Part shown: positions 1 to 8,929 of the stretch, one piece after another | How positions within the stretch are numbered: position 1 is the stretch's first letter | Layout of the letters: every line of letters begins with the position of its first letter | Origin: Acidimicrobiaceae bacterium | GTDB lineage: Bacteria; Actinomycetota; Acidimicrobiia; Acidimicrobiales; Aldehydirespiratoraceae | Reading direction: 5' to 3' | Assembly (NCBI GenBank): GCA_016845585.1 | Contig: JAERSO010000126.1 | Location: forward strand, 1-64,000 | DNA length: 64,000 nucleotides | Notes under the pieces: generated by a model | What the model was told of the DNA's origin: nothing | What the model saw: only the letters and a program-made list of their open reading frames with translations | Database searches by the model: none | Translations under genes and position numbers: made by a program

Positions 1-1379
1 ACCTGCTCATTCTCGATGAGCCGACCAATCATCTCGATGTCGATGCCATCGAGTGGCTGGGGAGCGGGCTGCGTGCCTTCCGCGGCGGCCTCGTCGTCGT
101 GACCCACGACCGCCATGTGCTCGACCGGGTGTCGAGCCGGATTCTCGAACTCGATCGCGGCGCGTCATTCGTCCACGACGGCGGCTACGACGGGTATCTG
201 GAGGGCCGCGCCGCGCGCGAGGAGCGAGCCGCCGCTCACGAGTCGACCCGTCGCAATCTGGCTCGCACCGAACTCGCGTGGCTACGCCGTGGGGCCAAGG
301 CCCGTACCCGGAAGAGCCGGTCCCGTATCGACCGCGCCAACGAGCTCATCGCAGGAGGGCCCCAGGCGGCGGCCCGGGAGGGCGATCTCGACCTTGCGCA
401 ACTCCATTCGGGGACGCCGCGCCTCGGCGATCAGGTGGTCGAGCTTCACGATGTGAGTGTCGGGTTCCAGGGCGTCGCACCACTGGTTGCGGGGCTGGAT
501 CTGCTGATCGATCGCCGTGAGCGCCTCGGGATCGTCGGTGCGAATGGCGCGGGAAAGTCGACACTGCTCGATGTGATCGCCGGCCGTCGCGAGCCGTTGA
601 GTGGTCGCCGGGTCGAGGGGCCGACCGTGTCAGTCGGCATCCATGATCAACACGGCCGCGATCTCGACCCCGAGCTCCGCGTCCGCCAGGCGATCGCAGG
701 CGAGGGTGCCGAGCCGGATTGGTGGGATGTGGCGCTGCTCGAGCGCTTCTGGTTCGACAAGGACGTCCAGAAGGCACCCATCGAACTCTTGTCCGGTGGT
801 GAGCGTCGGCGGCTGCAACTCGTGTTGACGTTGGCCCAGAAGCCGAACGTGCTCCTGCTCGACGAGCCGACCAATGATCTCGACCTCGACACCCTCCGGT
901 CGCTCGAGGACTTCCTCGACGATTGGCCCGGCGCCGTCATCGTCATCAGCCACGATCGCACCTTCCTCGACCGTACCGTCGAGGACGTGCTCGTGATCGA
1001 CAACGGCCGGGCCCAACGCTGGCCGGGCGGCTACGCCGGATGGCTCGATGACCGCCAATCGACCTCGGTCGGTTCCGCGTCCAAGCGGGGCATGGTCGAG
1101 CCGGTCGATGCTCCAGAATCCGCCGACCCGACCCCGACCGCTCGCCCTCACCGGTCGCGAAGCACCGTCCGTCATGAACTCAAGACGGCGGAACGGGAGA
1201 TGAACAAGTTGGAGAAGACGGTCGACAGTCTTCGGGCCCAGCTGGTGGATGCCGGCAGCGATCACGAAGTGCTCGCAACGGTCGGCGCCGAATTCGCCGC
1301 CCGCGAACAGGAATTGAACACGATGGAGGAGCGTTGGTTGGAGCTGTCAGCGGAGATCGAAGAGATCGACGCTCAGTGA
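1..1379 (+). CDS. ABC-F family ATPase, 5' end outside the window
   Basis: Soluble duplicated ATP-binding protein of the ABC-F class, which acts on translating ribosomes rather than in transport. The frame is open from base 3 and begins inside the first nucleotide-binding domain at its Walker B (ILDEPTNHLD, about bases 9-38), followed by the switch VVVTHDR. After the linker, the second domain shows Walker A (GANGAGKST, about 537-563), signature LLSGGERRRLQL (about 787-822) and Walker B LLLDEPTNDLD. A charged C-terminal coiled coil (about 1180-1370) resembles the Uup-type tail. The stop TGA at 1377-1379 overlaps a possible GTG start of the next gene. The N-terminus with the first Walker A lies upstream and cannot be seen. 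Uup-like is the best subfamily guess; other ABC-F members remain possible. Confidence 0.93.
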   Translation, partial: LLILDEPTNHLDVDAIEWLGSGLRAFRGGLVVVTHDRHVLDRVSSRILELDRGASFVHDGGYDGYLEGRAAREERAAAHESTRRNLARTELAWLRRGAKARTRKSRSRIDRANELIAGGPQAAAREGDLDLAQLHSGTPRLGDQVVELHDVSVGFQGVAPLVAGLDLLIDRRERLGIVGANGAGKSTLLDVIAGRREPLSGRRVEGPTVSVGIHDQHGRDLDPELRVRQAIAGEGAEPDWWDVALLERFWFDKDVQKAPIELLSGGERRRLQLVLTLAQKPNVLLLDEPTNDLDLDTLRSLEDFLDDWPGAVIVISHDRTFLDRTVEDVLVIDNGRAQRWPGGYAGWLDDRQSTSVGSASKRGMVEPVDAPESADPTPTARPHRSRSTVRHELKTAEREMNKLEKTVDSLRAQLVDAGSDHEVLATVGAEFAAREQELNTMEERWLELSAEIEEIDAQ

Positions 1380-1411
1380 CCGAATCAACGACTGCTGGAT
1401 ACCCTGAACCA

Positions 1412-2050
1412 ATGACCGACACAGCGGAGACCACCACCGACACCGGCGACGAGGTGATGATCGTGACCGAGGCGGCTCGTGCCACGGTGCTCGACATTCG
1501 CTCGAAAGAAGACGACGCCGATGTGCTCGGCCTTCGAATCGAGGTCACCGGGGCCTCCGGTGTCGACTACATGTACGACCTCTCGCTCGAACCGCTCGCC
1601 GAGGCCGCCGACGACGACCACATCCACGACAATGACGGGTTGTCGGTCATCATCCCCGCCAACAGTGTCGATGCGATGCGGGGCGCCACCCTCGATCTGC
1701 CCTCTGTGGCCGGCCAGGGCGGCCTCGTCATCCGCAACCCCAACCGCCCCAACCCGCTCGGCGAGATGGGCCAGCTCGAACTCACAGGCGACGCCGCCAA
1801 CAAGGTGCGCACCCTGCTCGACGAACGCATCAACCCGGCGTTGTCGTCACACGGTGGCTATGCCGAACTCGTCGGCGTCGAGGGTGAGAAGGCGTTCGTC
1901 ACCATGGGTGGCGGTTGCCAGGGCTGTGCCATGAGCGCGGCGACCCTTCGCGAAGGCATCTCCAAGGCGATCCTCGAAGCAATCCCCGAGATCACCGAGA
2001 TCGTCGACACCACCGACCACGAGCAGGGCGAGAACCCCTACTACAGCTGA
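1412..2050 (+). CDS. nfuA: NfuA/NifU-type iron-sulfur cluster carrier protein
   Basis: A 212-residue protein with two parts: an N-terminal degenerate HesB/IscA-like domain (about residues 10-105) and a C-terminal NifU domain holding the cluster-binding CxxC in GGGCQGCAMS. This architecture is that of NfuA, which holds a [4Fe-4S] cluster between two subunits and hands it to apo-proteins. Possible clients here are MoaA and LeuC. The ATG at 1412 is 32 bp after the ABC-F stop. An in-frame GTG at 1376 overlaps that stop and would add 12 residues, so translational coupling is possible; neither start has a strong ribosome binding site. The gene converges on dxs with a hairpin between them. Confidence 0.88.
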   Translation: MTDTAETTTDTGDEVMIVTEAARATVLDIRSKEDDADVLGLRIEVTGASGVDYMYDLSLEPLAEAADDDHIHDNDGLSVIIPANSVDAMRGATLDLPSVAGQGGLVIRNPNRPNPLGEMGQLELTGDAANKVRTLLDERINPALSSHGGYAELVGVEGEKAFVTMGGGCQGCAMSAATLREGISKAILEAIPEITEIVDTTDHEQGENPYYS

Positions 2051-2064
2051 CCCACCTCATTCTT

Positions 2065-2100
2065 GCTGTCGATTCGCCCCGCTGAACGGGGGGAATCAGC
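2065..2100. terminator. Hairpin between convergent nfuA and dxs
   Basis: Imperfect inverted repeat between two converging genes. The core stem CCCCG/CGGGG (2077-2081 with 2087-2091) closes a 5-base loop. After one G-G mismatch it extends through ATTC/GAAT and an outer GCTG/CAGC. The position and symmetry suit a bidirectional terminator, although there is no long U tract on either side. Confidence 0.55.
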
Positions 2101-2112
2101 AGCGATTTCGGG

Positions 2113-3936
2113 CTAGAGGAGATCGCGGACGCTCTGGGCGATGCCCGCGGCGTCGAGGCCGAAGCCGGCGTGGAGATCGTCGGGGTGGCCGTGGGGCACG
2201 TATTCGACGGGGACGCCGAGGACCCGTAGGCGGCAGCCTGCGTCGCGTTCGCCGAGGGCGTCGCGGACGCCGGCGCCGGCGCCTCCGACACGGAGGCCGT
2301 CCTCGATCGACACCACCACGTCGTGGGAGGCCACATCGTCGATCATGGCGGGGTCGAGCGGTTGCACGACGCGAGGGTCGTAGACCGTGGCGTCGATGCC
2401 CTCGGCAGCGAGGATTTCGGCGGCCCCGATGGCGGCGGGAAGCATCTGGCCGAAGCCGAGCAGCGCAACGCTGCCGTCGCCGGCTTTCACCTTGCGGGCG
2501 TTGAGGCCGATGCCGACTTCGTCGTGGCCCACATGCGCGGCGCTGCCCCGTGACCAACGGATGGCGACAGGACCATCGGTGAGATCCATGGCGTCTTCCA
2601 TCATCTGTTGGATCTCTTGGTAGCTCGAGGGTGCGAACACTGTCATGCCCGGCACCTTCGTGAGGAGCACGAGATCGAGGATGCCGTGATGTGATGCGCC
2701 ATCGGGGCCGGTGATCCCGGCACGGTCGAGGCAGAAGATGACGGGCTGGCCGTGGAGACCGACATCGAGATTGACCTGATCGAACGCCCGGGTGAGGAAC
2801 GTGGCGTAGACGGCGATGAGGGGGCGAAGCCCGCCCATGGCCATGCCGGTGGCCGCGGTGACCGCGTGTTGTTCGGCGATACCGACGTCGATGCAACGAT
2901 CCGGGAAGCGCTCCCGGAAGGGGAGGAGTCCGGTTGAGTCGGGCATGGCGGCGGTGATGGCCACGAGTTCGGGATGTTGGTCTCCGAGCTTCACGAGCGT
3001 CTCGGAGAAGGCCGCGGTGTAGGAGCCTTCCTTCACCGAGCCGGTGTCGTGCATGTTCTTCACGTGGTCCTGTTCGGCTGGGGCATAGCCCCGTCCCTTC
3101 TGGGTGAGCACGTGGACAACAGTGGGCCCCTCGAACTCGGCGGCGTTTTGCAGCGCCTCCTCGACCGACTCGATGTCGTGGCCGTCGAAGGGGCCCATGT
3201 AGCGGATGCCGAGGTTCTCGAAGAACGCCGGCGGTTCCCACATCTCGCGAACGGCAGCCTTCGACATCTTGATGCCGCGCCCGATCTGTTCACCGACCCA
3301 GGGAATACGTTCGGAGATCTCCTCCACCTTCGCCTGGCGGCGCATGTAGGTGGGGTTGTTGCGGATCTTCGTGAGGCTCTCGGAGAGCTTCGACACGGTC
3401 GGCGCGTACGACCGGCCGTTGTCGTTCAACACGATCACGACGTCGCTGCCGGAGTGGCCGAGGTTGTTGAGGCCCTCGAAGGCCATGCCGCCGGTGAGTG
3501 CGCCATCACCGATGACGGCAACGACGCGACGGCGTTCGTCGTTGGCGTGAAACGCCGTGGACAGTCCGTGGGCGTAGCTCAGCACCGTCGAGGCGTGGCT
3601 GTTCTCGATCCAGTCGTGCTCGGACTCGGAGCGGCTCGGATACCCGGACAGACCTCCGCCTTCGCGCAGATCGCGGAAATCGGCAGCGCGGCCGGTGAGG
3701 ATCTTGTGGACGTAGGCCTGGTGTCCGGTGTCCCACAGGATCGGGTCGTGCGGCGAACGGAACACCCGGTGCAGGGCGATCGAAAGCTCCACGGCGCCCA
3801 GGTTTGAGCCCAGGTGACCACCGTGTTCGTTGACGGCCTCGATCACGAGGTGGCGGATCTGGTCGGCCAGATCGTCGAGTTCGGCGTAGCTGCGGCCCAG
3901 CAGATCCTGCGGGCCGGTCAGCGTCTCAAGCAGCAT
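2113..3936 (-). CDS. dxs: 1-deoxy-D-xylulose-5-phosphate synthase
   Basis: Thiamine-diphosphate enzyme that condenses pyruvate and glyceraldehyde-3-phosphate, the first step of the MEP route to isoprenoids and also a branch to thiamine and pyridoxal. At 607 residues it is slightly shorter than the usual 620-640. The ThDP motif runs from GDGALTGG (about residue 145) to the NDN about 30 residues later. N-terminal HLGSNLGAVELSIALH and the transketolase pyrimidine domain (GIAEQHAVTAATGMA) are typical. The start codon lies inside the 3' end of the PAP2 gene upstream (11 bp overlap), which indicates co-transcription and probable translational coupling. A link to UppP downstream, both feeding polyprenyl phosphate metabolism, is inferred. 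Confidence 0.96.
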   Translation of the reverse strand: MLLETLTGPQDLLGRSYAELDDLADQIRHLVIEAVNEHGGHLGSNLGAVELSIALHRVFRSPHDPILWDTGHQAYVHKILTGRAADFRDLREGGGLSGYPSRSESEHDWIENSHASTVLSYAHGLSTAFHANDERRRVVAVIGDGALTGGMAFEGLNNLGHSGSDVVIVLNDNGRSYAPTVSKLSESLTKIRNNPTYMRRQAKVEEISERIPWVGEQIGRGIKMSKAAVREMWEPPAFFENLGIRYMGPFDGHDIESVEEALQNAAEFEGPTVVHVLTQKGRGYAPAEQDHVKNMHDTGSVKEGSYTAAFSETLVKLGDQHPELVAITAAMPDSTGLLPFRERFPDRCIDVGIAEQHAVTAATGMAMGGLRPLIAVYATFLTRAFDQVNLDVGLHGQPVIFCLDRAGITGPDGASHHGILDLVLLTKVPGMTVFAPSSYQEIQQMMEDAMDLTDGPVAIRWSRGSAAHVGHDEVGIGLNARKVKAGDGSVALLGFGQMLPAAIGAAEILAAEGIDATVYDPRVVQPLDPAMIDDVASHDVVVSIEDGLRVGGAGAGVRDALGERDAGCRLRVLGVPVEYVPHGHPDDLHAGFGLDAAGIAQSVRDLL

Positions 3937-4723
3937 CGGACTTGATGGTACCCGCGGGACCCGGCAGAAGTCGTGCGAGAGGCCCCGCGATCACGAGGCC
4001 GAGGCCGAGGGCGGCGATGCCTCCCAGTGCGTCGATCCAGTAGTGATTGGCCGTGACGATGATCGAGAACAGGGTCAGGAACGGGTAGACGGCGATGGCC
4101 GCCTTGGCCCAGGCGGAGCGCAGGACCGGATAGAGCGCCACCGTGCACCACAGCGCCCATCCGATGTGCAGGCTCGGCATGGCGGCGTACTGGTTCGAGA
4201 TCTGCTCCATCGTGCCCGACTCGAACGACCACAGACCGCCCGGGTGAACGAGGGTGTCGACATAGTCGTGGCCGGGAACACAGGCGCCGTACTGCGAGGC
4301 ACAGTTCGACAAGAGGCGCGGTGGCATGAGCGGAAAGAACGCGAAGCCGATCAACGCCAGGCTCGTGGTCGAGGCGAGCGCCGAGCGCATGTACGTGTAG
4401 CGCCGCGGGAAGCGCAGGAACAGCCACACCATCGCCCCGATCGTCACGAGGAAGTGGAACGACCCGTAGAAGACGTTCCAGAACACGATGAACGCGTCCC
4501 AATCGAGGAAGGTCTGGTGGACCCACTCCTCGAAGTACAGACCGAGGGCTCGCTCCCCGTCGATGACCCGGATGGCATTGTCGAACGCGGCGTTCTTGAC
4601 AGAGTTGCCGAGCGCCGAGCCGAACTGGTTCCGGATCGCCGAGTAGACGATGTAGAAGCCGAGTGTGATCAGCGCTTCGACCCACCATTTCAGGGGGTGC
4701 TTGGTCGCGGGGGGAGCAGTCAT
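3926..4723 (-). CDS. PAP2-superfamily membrane phosphatase/phosphotransferase
   Basis: A 265-residue integral membrane protein with about six hydrophobic helices. It carries the late PAP2 signature: the PSLH motif in MPSLHIGWALW (about residues 178-188) and a downstream NHYWIDALGG (about 226-235) supplying the catalytic His and Asp. Spacing and the aromatic loop between them resemble the inositol-phosphorylceramide-synthase-like (Aur1/Ipt1-type) branch seen in actinobacteria. It probably works on a lipid phosphate or lipid head group at the membrane surface; the substrate cannot be read from sequence. Its stop overlaps the dxs start by 11 bp, and it is divergent from tldD with a 59-bp gap. 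Confidence 0.85.
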   Translation of the reverse strand: MTAPPATKHPLKWWVEALITLGFYIVYSAIRNQFGSALGNSVKNAAFDNAIRVIDGERALGLYFEEWVHQTFLDWDAFIVFWNVFYGSFHFLVTIGAMVWLFLRFPRRYTYMRSALASTTSLALIGFAFFPLMPPRLLSNCASQYGACVPGHDYVDTLVHPGGLWSFESGTMEQISNQYAAMPSLHIGWALWCTVALYPVLRSAWAKAAIAVYPFLTLFSIIVTANHYWIDALGGIAALGLGLVIAGPLARLLPGPAGTIKSDAA

Positions 4724-4782
4724 CCGGGACGGGATCGTACCGGCGGTACCATGGCGCTGCCCTGCAGCCCCATGGAGGTCTC

Positions 4783-6174
4783 GTGCTCGACACCGAGTTG
4801 ATCAACCGCACTCTGTCCACCGCGCTCACCACCGGTGGTGACTTTGCAGAGGTGTTCGTCGAGGACAAGCGGTCCTCGTCCGCAGTGCTCGACGACGGGC
4901 GGGTCGAGGAACTCACCAGCGGCCGCGACCGCGGCGCCGGCATACGGGTCGTGGTCGGTGACACGACTGGGTTCGCCCACACGGCCGACTTGTCCGAGGA
5001 AGGTCTCGCCGGTGCGGCTCGCGCCGCGGCGGCCGCAGCTCGTGGCGGTGGGGGAGGCGTGCGCGAGGTGAGCGTCTCGGCCATCGACGTTCCCCGCGGC
5101 GCGCCGGTGCGGATCCCGCCCGAGGAGGTCGCCAAGGCCACGAAGGTCGGACTCCTCACCCTCGCCAACGAAGCGGCCCGCGGGAGCGGATCCGCGATCA
5201 CCCAGGTCTCGGCCCGCTACGGCGACAGCCGCCGCCGCATTCTCGTCGCCAACTCCGACGGCCTCCTCGCCGAGGACGACCAGGTCCGCACGCTCTTCTC
5301 CGTGAGCTGCGTCGCCACGGGCGACACCGGTCTGCAGACGGGGCGGGAATCAGCAGGCCGCACGATCGGTTTCGAGCTCTTCGACGAGACCGACGTCGAG
5401 GACATGGCCCGCCGAGCCGCCGATCGGGCGATCACCAAGCTGAAGGCCCGACCTGCTCCGTCGGGTGCGATTCCCGTCGTTGTCGGACCCGGCGGTGGGG
5501 GCGTCCTCTTCCACGAGGCATGCGGTCACGGCCTCGAAGCCGACCTCGTGGCGAAGTCCGCCTCTGTGTTCGCCAACCGTGTCGGCGAGAAGGTGGCGGC
5601 CGACTGCGTCACTTTGATCGATGACGGGACGATGGCCGGTGAGTGGGGCCACTTCGCGATCGATGACGAGGGTCGTCCGGCCGGCAACAACGTTCTGATC
5701 AAGGACGGTGTGCTCACCGATTACATGTGGGACTTCCTGCGAGCCCGCAAGGAGGGCCGCGTCGGCGGCGGCAACGGTCGCCGGCAGAGCTATCAGCATC
5801 TCCCGATGGTGCGGATGACCAACACGTACATCAGCAATGGCACCGAAGACCCCGCGGCGATCATCGGCGACACCGAGTCCGGTGTGTATGTCGCCCAGCT
5901 CGGAGGTGGCCAGGTCAACACCGCAACCGGCGACTTCGTCTTCGGCATGACCGAGGCGTATCTCATCGAGAACGGCGAGATCACTGATCCGATCCGCGAG
6001 GGCAATCTCATCGGCAACGGCCCCGATGTCCTCCTCCGCATCGACGCCCTTGGCAACGACTTCGCCATGGGTTCCCCCGGCATGTGCGGCAAGGACGGCC
6101 AGGGAGTTCCCGTGGGCGACGGCACACCGACCCTGAGGGTCGAGAGCCTCACCGTCGGTGGCACGGCTGCCTGA
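4783..6174 (+). CDS. tldD: TldD family metalloprotease
   Basis: A 463-residue subunit of the TldD/TldE peptidase, which trims peptides and modified precursors in the cytoplasm as a heterodimer. The metal-binding motif is present as HEACGHGLEAD (HExxxH type, about residues 246-256). A second conserved stretch near the C-terminus (GNDFAMGSPGMCGK) is characteristic of TldD. The GTG start is preceded by GGAGG at 4774-4778, only 4 bases away. Two PmbA/TldE-like genes follow at 4 and 7 bases, so the three are surely one operon. Size and motifs are standard for the family. Confidence 0.93.
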   Translation: MLDTELINRTLSTALTTGGDFAEVFVEDKRSSSAVLDDGRVEELTSGRDRGAGIRVVVGDTTGFAHTADLSEEGLAGAARAAAAAARGGGGGVREVSVSAIDVPRGAPVRIPPEEVAKATKVGLLTLANEAARGSGSAITQVSARYGDSRRRILVANSDGLLAEDDQVRTLFSVSCVATGDTGLQTGRESAGRTIGFELFDETDVEDMARRAADRAITKLKARPAPSGAIPVVVGPGGGGVLFHEACGHGLEADLVAKSASVFANRVGEKVAADCVTLIDDGTMAGEWGHFAIDDEGRPAGNNVLIKDGVLTDYMWDFLRARKEGRVGGGNGRRQSYQHLPMVRMTNTYISNGTEDPAAIIGDTESGVYVAQLGGGQVNTATGDFVFGMTEAYLIENGEITDPIREGNLIGNGPDVLLRIDALGNDFAMGSPGMCGKDGQGVPVGDGTPTLRVESLTVGGTAA

Positions 6175-6178
6175 TCCG

Positions 6179-7522
6179 ATGAGCGAACTTCTTGACATCG
6201 CCACCCGTGTCGCGGGATGGGCCAACGACGGCGAGCAGGTGGAGGCCTACGTCGTCCACGAGCGCGAGACCGAGGTGCGTGCCTACGAGGGCGAGATCGA
6301 GTCTCTCTCGAGCGCCGAGAGCCAGGGCATCGGCGTCCGGGTCGTGGTCGACGGCAAGCAGGGGTACGCGTACGCGGGAACGCTCGACGAGGACGCCCTC
6401 GGCGAAACGCTGAACGAGGCTCGCGACAATGCGGCGTTCGCGGAGGCCGACGAGTTCAACGGCGTCGCCGAACCGGACGGCACGGCTCCGGCGGTGCTCG
6501 AGCTCTTCGACGAGCGGCTCGCGTCCTTTTCCACCGAGGACAAGGTCGCTCTGGCGATTGAGCTCGAGCGGGCGACCCGCGCTGCCGATCCTCGGATCAG
6601 CGGAATCGAGTCGGCTGAGTACATCGACACGATCTACGAATCCGCGGTCGCCACGTCCACCGGCATCGCCTCGGCCACTCGTGAATCCGGTTGCTATGTG
6701 TCGGCGTACGCGTTGGCCGAGGAGGCAGGGGAGACACAGACCGGTTTCGGGTTCTCGCTCGGTCGCCAGCCCGGCGAGCTCGACGTGTCGGTCGCGGCTG
6801 TCGATGCCGCCCAGCGGGCCACTCGCCTGCTCGGCGCCGTGAAGCCGTCCACCGCCCGTCTCACCGTCGTGCTCGATCCCTGGGTCACCGCCCAGTTGCT
6901 CGGCATCATCGGTCACACGCTCACGGGTGAAGCCGTGTTGAAGGGTCGATCGCTCTTCGCTGACCGACTGGGCGAGGACGTTGCGACGTCCTCGATCACC
7001 CTGCTCGACGATGCCACCAACGCGGACGCGTTCACCGCTTCGATGGTCGATGGCGAAGGCCTGGCGACCCGCTCCACGCCGCTGATCTCCGACGGCGTAC
7101 TCCAGGGGTTCCTGCACAACTCGTACTCGGGCCGCCGGTCAGGCTCGGCGTCCACCGGCTCGGCCGTGCGGGGCGGATTCAAGGGCGCACCTTCCGTCGG
7201 TGCCCAGGCACTGGCGCTCGCGCCGGGCACCCGGTCCCAGGCCGAACTGATCGCGAGCGTCGACGACGGCTTCCTCGTGCAGGACGTGGCCGGTCTCCAC
7301 TCCGGCGTGAACCCGGTCTCGGGTGACTTCTCCACCGGTGCGGAGGGTCTGCGGATCCGCAACGGTGAGCTGGCCGAACCCATTCGTGAGGTCACGATCG
7401 CCTCGACTCTCCAGCGTTTGCTGCAGGACGTGCAGGGGATCGGCAACGATCTCGAATGGCTGCCGATGAGCGCCGCGGGTGTTTCGTTGGTGGTCGCCGA
7501 CGTCACGATGTCCGGCGGCTGA
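6179..7522 (+). CDS. pmbA: TldE/PmbA family protein, copy 1
   Basis: A 447-residue partner of TldD with the same overall fold but without the HExxxH metal site, as expected for TldE/PmbA. N-terminal features are VEAYVVHERETEVRAYEGEIESL and GIGVRVVVDGKQGYAY; the C-terminal half has GLHSGVNPVSGDFSTGAEG, which is typical of PmbA. ATG at 6179 lies 4 bases after the tldD stop; an upstream GTG at 6158 in the same frame would overlap tldD and is less likely. In the well-studied pair TldE is non-catalytic but needed for activity. This copy is closer to canonical PmbA than the third gene of the cluster, judged by eye. Confidence 0.9.
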   Translation: MSELLDIATRVAGWANDGEQVEAYVVHERETEVRAYEGEIESLSSAESQGIGVRVVVDGKQGYAYAGTLDEDALGETLNEARDNAAFAEADEFNGVAEPDGTAPAVLELFDERLASFSTEDKVALAIELERATRAADPRISGIESAEYIDTIYESAVATSTGIASATRESGCYVSAYALAEEAGETQTGFGFSLGRQPGELDVSVAAVDAAQRATRLLGAVKPSTARLTVVLDPWVTAQLLGIIGHTLTGEAVLKGRSLFADRLGEDVATSSITLLDDATNADAFTASMVDGEGLATRSTPLISDGVLQGFLHNSYSGRRSGSASTGSAVRGGFKGAPSVGAQALALAPGTRSQAELIASVDDGFLVQDVAGLHSGVNPVSGDFSTGAEGLRIRNGELAEPIREVTIASTLQRLLQDVQGIGNDLEWLPMSAAGVSLVVADVTMSGG

Positions 7523-7529
7523 TCCGGTC

Positions 7530-8891
7530 GTGACCGAGCCGATCGAACTGGCCCGTTCCATTCTCGGGCGAGCGAACGACAACGAGTCCGTCGAGGTCTG
7601 TGTGGGCCGGTCAGTTCGCACGACCGTGCGGGTCCATGGTGGCGACGTCGAATCGTTGACGCTCGCGGAGAGTCATGGCATCGGTGTGCGGGTGGTGCTC
7701 GACGGTCCCGACGGCAGCCGCGAGGGCCTCAGCCACGCCGGATCCTTCGATTCCGACGTGGTCGACGGCCTCCTCGCCGAGGCTCGCGACAACGCCCAGT
7801 TCGCCGAACCCGATCCGCACGTGGCGCTCGCCCTTCCCGACGGCGTCGCGATCACCGGTGTCGATCCATGGAGCGACGGCGTCGAAGCCATGTCGGTCGA
7901 TGACAAGATCTCGATCGCCGTGGCTGTGGATGCCGCTGCGTTGTCCGCGGATCCGCGGGTGCGAGGTGCTCGCACCTCGATCTACGGCGATTCGCGAAGC
8001 GAGAGTGCGATCGTCAGCACCGCCGGGATCGAGACTACGGGCCGGTCGACGAGTGCCTCCACCTCCACCATGGTGCTGATCGACGATGTCGATGGCGGCA
8101 CACGGACCGGGTCGGCTGTCGATGCCGCTGTCTCACCACAGGATCTCGACCCGAAGATGGTCGCCGAGTTGGCGGTCCGGCGAGGGCTACAACTTCTCGA
8201 TGCTCACCGACCGATGACGGCTCGGCCGTCGGTCGTGCTCGAGCCCAGATTCACCGCAACCGTCCTCGGGTTCGTGGCCGGAATGCTGGCGGGTGACCGA
8301 GTGGTGAAGGGGCGCACGCCGTTCGCCGACAGGGTGGGCCAGTCGATCGCGGCTTCGCCGCTCACCATGTTCGACGATCCGACTGACCACGACTCGCTCG
8401 GCGCATCGGCCACCGACGGCGAGGGGCTGGCCTGCCGGCGAGTGCCACTCATCACCGGCGGTGTGCTCGACGGGTTTCTCCACGATTGCCACACCGCTCG
8501 GGTCAGCGGCGCCTCGTCGACGGGTTCGGCCCTGCGGTCTGTCCGCGGCACGCCGTCGCCGGGCCATCGTGCGCTTCATCTCGCCCCCGGCTCCGGTGAT
8601 CTGGCCTCACTGATCGCAGAGATCGATGACGGTCTTCTCGTCGCGGCACTCCAGGGCCTTCACTCCGGGGTCAACGCGGTCTCCGGCGATCTCTCCGTCG
8701 GCGTCGAGGGGATTCGGATCCGAGACGGCGAGTTGGCCGAACCGATCCGCGAGGCGACGCTCGCGGGCGCGATCCCTCGCATGCTCCTCGACATCACCCG
8801 TGTCGGTGCGGATCTCGAACGCCTCCCGAGTGGTGCCCACGTTCCGTCGCTGGTCCTCGAGGGGTTGACACTGGGTGGTGCAGGGTCATGA
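7530..8891 (+). CDS. TldE/PmbA family protein, copy 2
   Basis: A 453-residue second PmbA-like protein whose colinear motifs match the preceding gene: SLTLAESHGIGVRVVLDG near residue 45 and LHSGVNAVSGDLSVGVEG near residue 385. It also lacks HExxxH. The GTG at 7530 lies 7 bases after the previous stop; an ATG at 7479 in frame would overlap the upstream gene by 44 bp and is rejected. Similarity over the whole length indicates tandem duplication followed by strong divergence. It might form an alternative heterodimer with TldD; that is inference. Confidence 0.86.
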   Translation: MTEPIELARSILGRANDNESVEVCVGRSVRTTVRVHGGDVESLTLAESHGIGVRVVLDGPDGSREGLSHAGSFDSDVVDGLLAEARDNAQFAEPDPHVALALPDGVAITGVDPWSDGVEAMSVDDKISIAVAVDAAALSADPRVRGARTSIYGDSRSESAIVSTAGIETTGRSTSASTSTMVLIDDVDGGTRTGSAVDAAVSPQDLDPKMVAELAVRRGLQLLDAHRPMTARPSVVLEPRFTATVLGFVAGMLAGDRVVKGRTPFADRVGQSIAASPLTMFDDPTDHDSLGASATDGEGLACRRVPLITGGVLDGFLHDCHTARVSGASSTGSALRSVRGTPSPGHRALHLAPGSGDLASLIAEIDDGLLVAALQGLHSGVNAVSGDLSVGVEGIRIRDGELAEPIREATLAGAIPRMLLDITRVGADLERLPSGAHVPSLVLEGLTLGGAGS

Positions 8892-8929
8892 GCCACGCCG
8901 CGGCTGAGACGCCCTAGTCTCCGTCGGTT

